A stretch of DNA of 59,111 nucleotides from an uncultured Collinsella sp. GTDB taxonomy: Bacteria > Actinomycetota > Coriobacteriia > Coriobacteriales > Coriobacteriaceae. A program made the position numbers and the translations under genes. Shown here one piece after another: positions 25,751-32,438 of the stretch. The notes under the pieces were generated by a model. The model searched no databases. It was not told the DNA's origin and worked only from the letters and a program-made list of their open reading frames with translations. The stretch lies in assembly GCA_902491395.1 (NCBI GenBank), contig CABUHO010000014.1:1-59111 (forward strand). The letters are read 5' to 3'. Numbering within the stretch: position 1 is the first letter of the stretch; each line of letters begins with the position of its first letter.

Positions 25751-26830
25751 TTACTCCTCCTCGGGGTACACGACTCCCCAATCGGCGCGGAACTTGGTCA
25801 TCAGCTCCATTACATCGGAAGCATAGCCCAGTAGCTCGCGCTTCGAATCATCGCCGGCAACGGCCTTCTCCAGGTCGGCCATCTCGTAGCACAGTGCGTA
25901 GGCCTCGGTGCCAGCGTGGACCTCCTCGCGGTGGCCGTCGGCAGTCCACACGATGGTCGCGTGATCGGCACGCGGATATTCGTTGACCTCGATATAACAC
26001 TTGTCGAAGCTAATGACCGAGCGCTTGGGCTGCTTGGAGTGGAGCGTGAGGCTCACCACGCCCAGCTGCTGTTCGGCATTACGGCAGACAATGCCGCCCG
26101 CAACATCGACACCGGTCTCGCAGGTGTTGCCGAGCGAAACAACTTCGGTTGGCTGGCTGGCCATAAACAGGCGCATGACCGAAAGGGCATAGACGCCGAT
26201 GTCGAGCATGGCGCCGCCGGCGAGGTTGCGGTTGTAGAAGCGATTGGTCAAGTCGCCGTACTCCTTATAGCTGCCAAAGTTGAGCTGAGCGAGGTTCATA
26301 CGGCCAAAGTCGCCTGCATCCATGCGACGGCACAGCTCCTGATACAGCGGCATGTGAAGCACTGTGGTGGCGTCCATAAGGACCACGTTGTGATCGGCGG
26401 CAATGGCGCGGGCCTCGTCGAGCTCGGCGGAGTTGAGCGTAATGGCTTTCTCGCAAAGCACGTGCTTGCCGGCCGCCAGGGCAGCGCGCAGATAGGTGAT
26501 ATGGGTGTTGTGCGGGGTGGTGATGTAGACGGCGTCGATGTCAGGATCGGCGTAGAGATCCTCAACCGTGTCATAGACCTTCTCGACGCCATACTGCTCG
26601 GCAAAAGCCTGAGCTTTGTTGAGCGTGCGGTTGGCAACGCCCGTAAGCTTGCGGCCAGCCAGAGCAAGGGACTGAGCCATCTGGTTGGCAATAACGCCGC
26701 AACCGATCACAGCCCAACGAAGCTCGGGAGCCGTAAAGATGTCGTTAGGGAACGGCTTGTCCTGGACCGAAGCGAACGCTGCTTTGGCGGCTGCCGCGGC
26801 GTCGAGCGGAGCCTGCTTGGAATCTGCCAT
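25751..26830 (-). CDS. Gfo/Idh/MocA-family NAD(P)-dependent oxidoreductase
   Basis: 359 residues from the second of two adjacent ATGs; AGGAGG is 6 nt before it and only 3 nt before the first. The Rossmann motif is WAVIGCGVIANQMAQSLA. The catalytic segment is CEKAITLN, where the usual EKP proline is alanine. The C-terminal beta domain includes GGAMLDIGVYALSVMRLF, with the D and Y expected for this family. Members oxidise or reduce sugars, inositols and sugar derivatives; the substrate cannot be read from the sequence. It is the first gene of an operon with a DeoR regulator. Confidence 0.9.
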   Translation of the reverse strand: MADSKQAPLDAAAAAKAAFASVQDKPFPNDIFTAPELRWAVIGCGVIANQMAQSLALAGRKLTGVANRTLNKAQAFAEQYGVEKVYDTVEDLYADPDIDAVYITTPHNTHITYLRAALAAGKHVLCEKAITLNSAELDEARAIAADHNVVLMDATTVLHMPLYQELCRRMDAGDFGRMNLAQLNFGSYKEYGDLTNRFYNRNLAGGAMLDIGVYALSVMRLFMASQPTEVVSLGNTCETGVDVAGGIVCRNAEQQLGVVSLTLHSKQPKRSVISFDKCYIEVNEYPRADHATIVWTADGHREEVHAGTEAYALCYEMADLEKAVAGDDSKRELLGYASDVMELMTKFRADWGVVYPEEE

Positions 26831-26884
26831 CATGTGCCTCCTGTGTCATAGAACGTCTTGCATTTCGGACAGCTCTATATTCGC

Positions 26885-27013
26885 ACAAACACGCGCGTCT
26901 GTGCGCGTTTTTGCGTATCTCACTGCTAAACGGTCATTTTTGCCCCTAAACGGCGCATCTAAACGCATATTCACGCAATCACACGCACGCAAATACGCAC
27001 AAATACGCACTGG
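26885..27013. promoter_or_regulatory. Repeat-rich upstream region of the oxidoreductase/deoR operon
   Basis: No gene is seen from 26831 to 27232. This part has CTAAACG at 26926, 26946 and 26959, an ACGCGC/GCGCGT inverted pair near 26890-26907, and many ACGCA words (for example AAATACGCACAAATACGCAC). Repeated short words just upstream of a deoR operon suggest operator sites. Confidence 0.4.
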
Positions 27014-27102
27014 TCATTGCTCAGAGACAGGGGCTTATGCTTAGAACTCAAAAGACAGAATGATCCACTTCGCCTCGTCGCTCATGGCGCGCTGCAGCTC
27101 TA

Positions 27103-27168
27103 AGGACCGTCCCAAACTGCCGACAGAAAAGGAACGTCCCAAACTGCAGACAGAAAAAGAACGTCCCC
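27103..27168. repeat. 27-bp tandem repeat, two and a half copies
   Basis: GGAMCGTCCCAAACTGC followed by MGACAGAAAA recurs with a 27-bp period at 27106, 27133 and 27160 (the last copy ends after GTCCC). It resembles short GTCCC-rich intergenic repeats, and its function is unknown. Confidence 0.7.
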
Positions 27169-27232
27169 AGGCGCCGGCATTTCAAGAGCACTCATTTAAG
27201 TCTGTCCCCAATGAGTGCAATCACTCATAAAA

Positions 27233-27347
27233 ACCTTCCCCCTAGCATGAGGATTGTTCAGGTCATCATACTAGGGGGAAGGTGATTGCTGTGGCCCAGA
27301 AAGCCAACAGCCTCGCGCACACGAAATGGCTGTGCAAGTACCGCATC
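27233..27347 (+). mobile_element. IS200/IS605-family left-end remnant with truncated tnpA
   Basis: A 13-bp perfect stem (ACCTTCCCCCTAG 27233-27245, CTAGGGGGAAGGT 27271-27283) is followed by GTG at 27291. The frame then reads VAQKANSLAHTKWLCKYRI, the start of IS200 TnpA (normally continuing HIVF.PKYRR). The stem buries the ribosome site, as in IS200. Similarity stops after about 19 codons at 27347, so only the left end remains. Confidence 0.75.
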
Positions 27348-27568
27348 GCACCGAGGTCAAGCTCATCGCCGCCATCGTCGAGAAGCACCCCAAGGTGCGC
27401 TTTGCCGCGAGCCGCACCTCGGCCCACGCCGACCTCTACGACCGCATGGAGCAGGCCCTGTGCGAGCGCGTGGCCAACGCGGTGGAGGTCGTCCGCTCCG
27501 ACATCAGCCCCGCGTTTCTTGTCCACACCGGTCCAAACCTCGTGGGTGTGGCGGTCCAGGGACTCTAG
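27347..27568 (+). pseudogene. C-terminal fragment resembling a DegV-family protein
   Basis: A frame different from the IS200 start reads from RTEVKLIAAIVEK to HTGPNLVGVAVQGL and a stop. The end HTGPNLVGVA and the preceding HADLYDRMEQAL resemble the fatty-acid-binding DegV C-terminus (HADDPE... and GTHVGPG.LG). No N-terminal half or ribosome site is present. It looks like a gene tail left after insertion and deletion at the IS200 end. Family assignment is tentative. Confidence 0.5.
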
Positions 27569-27602
27569 CGGAGGCGGGGCGTCCTGCCCCAAAAACAAAT
27601 GC

Positions 27603-27653
27603 AAAAGACGAGCACTTCTTGCCGCTCAATTGGCAAGAAGCGCTCGTCTTTTC
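27603..27653. terminator. Strong bidirectional terminator after the ROK kinase operon
   Basis: AAAAGACGAGCACTTCTTGCC pairs with GGCAAGAAGCGCTCGTCTTTT around an 8-nt loop, with A and T runs at the ends. It lies 32 bp after the ROK kinase stop. Confidence 0.9.
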
Positions 27654-27684
27654 TTAACGCGTTGTATGGCGGAGAGAGCGCAAG

Positions 27685-28569
27685 TTACGCGAGCGCCCTT
27701 CTTGCCAGCTCGGCCGCGCCGAGGATTCCTTGGTCGCCGCCGCAGCCCGGGGCGCAGATGTAGCTCTCCATGTCCTTAAGCTCGGCGGTCTGGATGTAGC
27801 CACCCAGATATTCGAGGGTCTTCTTGCGGACGATGCCATAGAGCTGCTCCTGGTGCATCACGCCGCCGCCGAGGACGATGCGGCGAGGCGAGTACATGAG
27901 CACGAGGTTCGCGCACATCTGCCCCAGATAATCCCCCTCGAGCGCCCACACCTCATCGTTGTCCGCGAGCTCGGCCGCGGGCTTTCCCCAGCGCGCGGCG
28001 ATGGCGGGGCCGGAGGCGAGCCCCTCGAGACAGCTCGCGTGGCTCGGGCAGACGCAGCGTCCCTCCTCGGTGGGACGGGTCCTTACCAGCATGTGACCGG
28101 CCTCGGGGTGCAGCATGCCGTGAAGGAGTCTGCCCGCGCACATGACGCCCGCGCCCACGCCGGTGCCGATGGTCACGTAGACGGCGTCCTCGAGCCCCTT
28201 GCAGCAGCCGAAGACCACTTCGCCGAGGCAGGCAACGTTCACGTCCGTGTCGTAGGCCACCGGAATCCCGAGGGCGTCGGCGAACGCGGCGCGAAGACCA
28301 TGGCCTCGCCACGCGAGCTTGGGCGTCTGGAGGATGGAGCCGTAGCGCTCGTCGTTGGGGTCGACGCAGGTCGGGCCGAAGGCGCCGATGCCCAACGCGT
28401 CCACATCGCGGGCGGTGAACCACTCGATCATCTGCGGGACGGTCTCGGCGGGCGTAAGCGTCGGGGTCTCCATACGGTCGAGGACCTCGCCGTCGCCGGA
28501 CACCACGGCACAGACCATCTTGGTCCCGCCGGCTTCGAGGGCGCCGAGCCTCATTTGCTTTTCGCTCAT
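27685..28569 (-). CDS. ROK-family sugar kinase, probable fructokinase
   Basis: 294 residues. The N-terminal ATP loop is GALEAGGTKMVCAV. The central region has YDTDVNVACLGE and TIGTGVGAG. A Zn-binding-like group CVCPSHASCLEG is typical of the ROK fructokinase (ScrK/GmuE-like) branch. It phosphorylates a free hexose, most likely fructose released by the neighbouring GH172 enzyme (inference). AAGGAGG precedes the ATG. Last gene of the PTS operon, before a strong terminator. Confidence 0.9.
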   Translation of the reverse strand: MSEKQMRLGALEAGGTKMVCAVVSGDGEVLDRMETPTLTPAETVPQMIEWFTARDVDALGIGAFGPTCVDPNDERYGSILQTPKLAWRGHGLRAAFADALGIPVAYDTDVNVACLGEVVFGCCKGLEDAVYVTIGTGVGAGVMCAGRLLHGMLHPEAGHMLVRTRPTEEGRCVCPSHASCLEGLASGPAIAARWGKPAAELADNDEVWALEGDYLGQMCANLVLMYSPRRIVLGGGVMHQEQLYGIVRKKTLEYLGGYIQTAELKDMESYICAPGCGGDQGILGAAELARRALA

Positions 28570-28648
28570 GTGATCCTCCTTACAAAGGGACGCCCGCAGT
28601 CATGGTCAACCGCGGGCGCCCATAACGTTGGCTTGTTTCGAGGCGACC

Positions 28649-29773
28649 CTACCTGGGCACGCGGTCCTGCCTTGCGGCAAACGGGGCGAGCACGGCGTGC
28701 GGCTCGCTTTGGTACCAGTAGGCGACGGTGGAGATGTCGTCCTCGCGCTCGTAGAGCTTGATGTCGTCGTTGCCGAGGTCCTGGAACGTCACGCGCAGGT
28801 CCTCCTTGAACGAGATCGGGTCGGGAAGGTGCCACCTGTAGAGGCCGTGCCTGGGCAGCGCGTCGTCGTTAGTCGCGAGCATCGGATTCGGGTTCGGCTT
28901 GCCCGCGCTGAAGCGGTCGCGCGTGGCGTCGCGCGTCGAGCGGTACGGGTAGCCGGCGAACAGCGTGTTGAAGCACTGCGCCTCGGGCAGCGCGTGGGGC
29001 GGCCTGTCGAGGAAGGCCCAGGCACCGCCGAAGTAGTCCTCGGCTCCCGTCGAGGTGACCGTGGGGAACTCCTCGTCGCCGTCGAGGAAGAACTTCATCT
29101 CGCCCTCGCCCCACCAATAGCGCTCCAGGGCGCACAGGGCCATGTAGGTGCCGACGTAGTAGCCCTTGCCGCGCACGCCGTCGAGCACGGTGTAGTCGAC
29201 GCCCCTGCGGGTGCTGCGCTCGCGGTTAAAGCGGGCGTGGAAGTACATGGCGTCGTCCGGCACGTCGGTGAGCGCGTAGTTGAACGTGTAGAAGATGTAC
29301 TTAATGAACCCGGGGTGCTCGCTCGTAAGCGTGACCTTGGCGTGCTTCCTGAAGGGCATCTCGAAGTAGCAGTTCATGCCGCCCGTCGGGTTCACGCAGA
29401 TGGGCATCGAGTTGACGATGGCGCGCTCACCGAAGCCGTTGCAGAAGAAGTCGCCGACAGGGCACTCGACCGAGGGGGTCTCCTCGTCGTCCCAGTAGAA
29501 GCGCAGCACGAGGTCACGCATGACGAAGCTGCCGGCGGCGGTCTTGTCGGGGACGGTCATCCAGATGTGGCGGATGATGCCGGGGCCCTCGATGTCCGCG
29601 AGCGTGATGGTCTCGCCGGACTCAAGGGGCACGCAGCACGAACCCTTGCGGCCGACGCCGAGGTGGCTGGCCGACATGGCGGCGCGGCCCTTCTCGCCCG
29701 TGATGTTCTCGGGGGTGATGGCGCGGCTTTCCTCACCGCCGTGCATCCACACGTCCTTAAGGAACTCTCTCAT
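28649..29773 (-). CDS. GH172 (DUF2961) glycoside hydrolase
   Basis: 374-residue DUF2961 protein. This family is now GH172, whose characterised members act on alpha-fructofuranosides such as difructose dianhydride I and on alpha-D-arabinofuranosides. The likely catalytic glutamates lie in WWGEGEMKF (E223/E225) and STGAEDYFGG (E245), matching the acid/base and nucleophile pattern of the family. There is no signal peptide, so it acts in the cytoplasm on an imported (perhaps phosphorylated) sugar. It lies between the PTS EIIA gene (12-nt gap) and the ROK kinase. AGGAGG precedes the ATG. The fructose-type substrate is inferred from context. Confidence 0.85.
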   Translation of the reverse strand: MREFLKDVWMHGGEESRAITPENITGEKGRAAMSASHLGVGRKGSCCVPLESGETITLADIEGPGIIRHIWMTVPDKTAAGSFVMRDLVLRFYWDDEETPSVECPVGDFFCNGFGERAIVNSMPICVNPTGGMNCYFEMPFRKHAKVTLTSEHPGFIKYIFYTFNYALTDVPDDAMYFHARFNRERSTRRGVDYTVLDGVRGKGYYVGTYMALCALERYWWGEGEMKFFLDGDEEFPTVTSTGAEDYFGGAWAFLDRPPHALPEAQCFNTLFAGYPYRSTRDATRDRFSAGKPNPNPMLATNDDALPRHGLYRWHLPDPISFKEDLRVTFQDLGNDDIKLYEREDDISTVAYWYQSEPHAVLAPFAARQDRVPR

Positions 29774-29785
29774 CGTCGACCTCCT

Positions 29786-30184
29786 CTATTCGTCGTCGTC
29801 GCACTCGGCGGAACTGGCACCGTTCACGTAGATGATCTGCTGGCGCGCCTCGTTGACGAGGGCGTCGAAGTCGAGTTTCTCGTCGGGGCGCGCGAGCGTG
29901 ACCGTCATGGCGAGCGGGAGGTTGACACCCGCGATCACGTGGATCCGGTCGGAGGCGAAGCGGGAAAAGCGCTGGTTCACGCTGCCGCCGTACGCGTCGG
30001 TGAGGACGACGACCTCGTCAGTGCCCGAAAGAGCCGCCTCGACCGCCGCGTCGAGCCCCTCGCCGTTGTCGTTCACGTAGGCGCACACGGCGTTGACGGC
30101 GTCGCCCTTACCCGTAAGGAACTCGAGGGTGTCCTTGAAGCCCTGGGCGAGAAGGGAATGGCTCGCCACAACTATTTTTCTCAT
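29786..30184 (-). CDS. PTS mannose/fructose/sorbose-class EIIA component
   Basis: 132 residues, an EIIA-Man fold. The phosphorylated histidine is H9 in VVASHSLLAQG. VVVLTDAYGGS and VIAGVNLPLAM are typical of the family. It accepts phosphate from HPr and passes it to EIIB. The acidic C-terminal tail (ECDDDE) is unusual but short. It is a separate gene, not fused to EIIB, and sits between EIID and GH172. Confidence 0.95.
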   Translation of the reverse strand: MRKIVVASHSLLAQGFKDTLEFLTGKGDAVNAVCAYVNDNGEGLDAAVEAALSGTDEVVVLTDAYGGSVNQRFSRFASDRIHVIAGVNLPLAMTVTLARPDEKLDFDALVNEARQQIIYVNGASSAECDDDE

Positions 30185-30210
30185 TGATTCACCAATCTCT
30201 TGGGTCGAAG

Positions 30211-31044
30211 CTAGGCGAGGATGCCGGCGGCGGAGGCGACCATCGCGAGGACGATCACCACGAGGATGAGGGCCGTCATGCTCGCGTTCTTCTTGGTAAG
30301 AAGGTAATACGCGCTTCCCGTGATGGCGGCGGGGATCATGGCAGGCAGGATCTTGTCGAGCAGCGGCTGAATCTCCATCGCGACGTCGCCGAAGCTGAAG
30401 CTAATCGGGCAGGTGACGCCGATGACCGAGGCGATGAGGCAGCCGACCACGGTGAGGCCGAGCACGGAGGCGGCGGCAGTGAGGTTGGGAAGCTTCTCGC
30501 TGAAGTCGGTGACGAGCTTCACGCCCTGCTTGTAGCCGAACTCGAGGGCGTGCATGCGGACCCAGAAGATGGCCAGGATGAGCGCGAACCAGATGCCGGC
30601 TCCCACGGGGTTGCCCTCGATGGCCATGTAGGCGGCGATGGAGCCCATGATGGTCGGGATCATGGTCATGAGCAGGGAGTCGCCGACGCCGGCGAGCGGT
30701 CCCATGGTGCCGATCTTCAGGTCTTGGACGGCGTCCGCCGCCGCTAGGCCGTCGCGCTCCTCCATGGCCACGCAGGCGCCAAGGATGATGGCGGCGAGCC
30801 AAGGCTGGGTGTTGTAGTAGCGGAAGTGGTTGTTGAGCGCTTGCTTATAGTCCTCGTCGTTCGTGTAGATCTTCCTCAGGACCGGCGAGAGGGCGTAGGC
30901 GACTGAGGCGCCCTGCTGGGTCTGGTAGTTGAAGGTGCACACGCTCATGAGCCAGCGCCAGTTCGCGTTGCGCAGGTCCTTCTTGGTGACCTTGTAGCCG
31001 GAGGGCTTGCCCTTGGCGACGGCGGTGATGTTCTCGTTTTCCAT
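30211..31044 (-). CDS. PTS mannose/fructose/sorbose-class EIID component
   Basis: 277-residue membrane subunit. The N-terminal cytoplasmic part begins VTKKDLRNANWRW and has NYQTQQGASVAYALSPVLRK, a typical EIID sequence. MGPLAGVGDSL follows, a near-invariant EIID motif. C-terminal hydrophobic segments end with LVVIVLAMVASAAGIL. It forms the translocation complex with EIIC. GAGGATGAG precedes the ATG and the EIIC stop is only 2 nt upstream. Confidence 0.96.
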   Translation of the reverse strand: MENENITAVAKGKPSGYKVTKKDLRNANWRWLMSVCTFNYQTQQGASVAYALSPVLRKIYTNDEDYKQALNNHFRYYNTQPWLAAIILGACVAMEERDGLAAADAVQDLKIGTMGPLAGVGDSLLMTMIPTIMGSIAAYMAIEGNPVGAGIWFALILAIFWVRMHALEFGYKQGVKLVTDFSEKLPNLTAAASVLGLTVVGCLIASVIGVTCPISFSFGDVAMEIQPLLDKILPAMIPAAITGSAYYLLTKKNASMTALILVVIVLAMVASAAGILA

Positions 31045-31046
31045 GG

Positions 31047-31832
31047 TTACTCATCCTCTCCGATGAAGGCGTCTGCGGAAGCGTGGGCGGCGAGCTCGGT
31101 GTCCCTCTCGGCGCGCTGGTAGAACGCGATCGCGAGGGCAAAGCCGACGATGGCGGCGCCGATGATGGGCACGTTCAGGAAGGCCGAGAGGAAGAAGCCG
31201 GCGAGCAGGTACTGGAAGTACTTGGCGGTTGGCATATAGCGGAGCAGCATGGCGATACCGACGGCCGGGAGCATCTTGCCGGCGAGGGTGAGGCCGGAGA
31301 GGAACCACTGGGGCATGACCTCGAGGAGCCAGTTGACGGCGGGCTGGCCGAGCGTCACGGAGACAAAGACGGGCAGGGCGGCGCACAGGCCGAAGAGCGC
31401 GGGGCAGACCCACAGGATGGCGTTCATCTGATTGAACTTACCCTCGTTGCAGAACTTCTGGGACTTCTCGACGACAAAGCCGTTGAGGATCTTGGCGACG
31501 ACGTCGAGCTGGATGCCGAGCATGCCGACCGGCAGGCCGATGGCGAGGCCCGTGTCGGAGCCCAGGGTCACGCCGTAGGCGGTGGCGATGATGGCCATCG
31601 TGCCGTAGTCGGGAATGGAGGAGCCGCCGAAGCCCGCGACGCCGAGCTGCATGAGCTGAATGGTGCCGCCGATGACAAGGCCGGTCTTCCAGTCGCCCAT
31701 GACGACTCCGGTAATGAGGCCCCAGAAAACGGCGTAATTGACGAAGATCATCGGGATGCCGTAGTAGTCCACGTGCTTGATGAAGGCCAGTAGGGTCAAA
31801 AGGACGACCTGCAGGATAGTGAAGTTGACCAT
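31047..31832 (-). CDS. PTS mannose/fructose/sorbose-class EIIC component
   Basis: 261-residue integral membrane permease subunit with several transmembrane segments. Family features are DYYGIPMIFVNYAVFWGLITGVVMGD, GGTIQLMQLGVAGFGGSSIPD and the GLPVGMLGIQLDV segment. It recognises and moves the sugar with EIID. The C-terminus carries an acidic tail (FIGEDE). It lies 9 nt after the EIIB stop. Confidence 0.96.
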   Translation of the reverse strand: MVNFTILQVVLLTLLAFIKHVDYYGIPMIFVNYAVFWGLITGVVMGDWKTGLVIGGTIQLMQLGVAGFGGSSIPDYGTMAIIATAYGVTLGSDTGLAIGLPVGMLGIQLDVVAKILNGFVVEKSQKFCNEGKFNQMNAILWVCPALFGLCAALPVFVSVTLGQPAVNWLLEVMPQWFLSGLTLAGKMLPAVGIAMLLRYMPTAKYFQYLLAGFFLSAFLNVPIIGAAIVGFALAIAFYQRAERDTELAAHASADAFIGEDE

Positions 31833-31841
31833 ATTTCCCCC

Positions 31842-32315
31842 TTAGATGAGGTCTGCGACGGAGACGGGCTTGTCGGCGGGCACGAACTGGGCCGTCACCT
31901 TGACGCCACGGGCGATGAGCGCCTTGTAGCTCTGGACGTTCTCGGCGGAGGCGTAGGCGCGCTGGGTGAGCTGGATGCCGTCCTCCTTGACGAGCGAGCC
32001 GCCGACGACCAGCGACGGGAGCTCGACGCCCGACTCGACCAGGCGAAGCATCGTCTCGGGCTCCTTGGCGATGACGAAGACCTTCTCGCGGTCGTACTTG
32101 CCCGCGGCGAAGTTCTTGAGCGCGGTCTGCTCGGAGATGATCGAAACGGCCATGCCCGCGGGGCGCGCCATCCTCATGGTGGACTTCAGGACCTCGTCGC
32201 CGGCGACCTTGTCGTCGATGACCATGACTCGGGTCGCGCCCGACACCGGGGCCCACTGCGTCACGATAATGCCGTGAAGCAGGCGATTGTCGATTCGTGC
32301 CATAACAACACTCAT
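31842..32315 (-). CDS. PTS mannose/fructose/sorbose-class EIIB component
   Basis: 157 residues from the ATG at 32315 (MSVVMARIDNRLLHG), preceded by GGGAGC; the 23 upstream open codons are unlikely. The phosphorylated histidine is H14 in DNRLLHGIIVTQW. VMVIDDKVAGDEVLKSTMRMA is also typical. It transfers phosphate from EIIA to the sugar during uptake. First structural gene after the levR-like regulator, with a 123-bp gap that shows no clear -24/-12 promoter. Confidence 0.95.
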   Translation of the reverse strand: MSVVMARIDNRLLHGIIVTQWAPVSGATRVMVIDDKVAGDEVLKSTMRMARPAGMAVSIISEQTALKNFAAGKYDREKVFVIAKEPETMLRLVESGVELPSLVVGGSLVKEDGIQLTQRAYASAENVQSYKALIARGVKVTAQFVPADKPVSVADLI

Positions 32316-32438
32316 GTTTGCTCCCATCAAATGAAGTTTTACGTTCGGTACTGCCTCGGCGCTATCCGGATTCGCGCCGGGCAAGGGGTTATCGGATTAT
32401 TGAGGACGCGCGGTCAGCTTGCGGCGGCGCGGGGAAGG

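Noticed and set aside
32316..32438. Sigma-54 promoter in front of the PTS operon, as in LevR systems
   Set aside because: No TGGC-N8-TTGC-type -24/-12 pair could be found on the minus strand of this gap.
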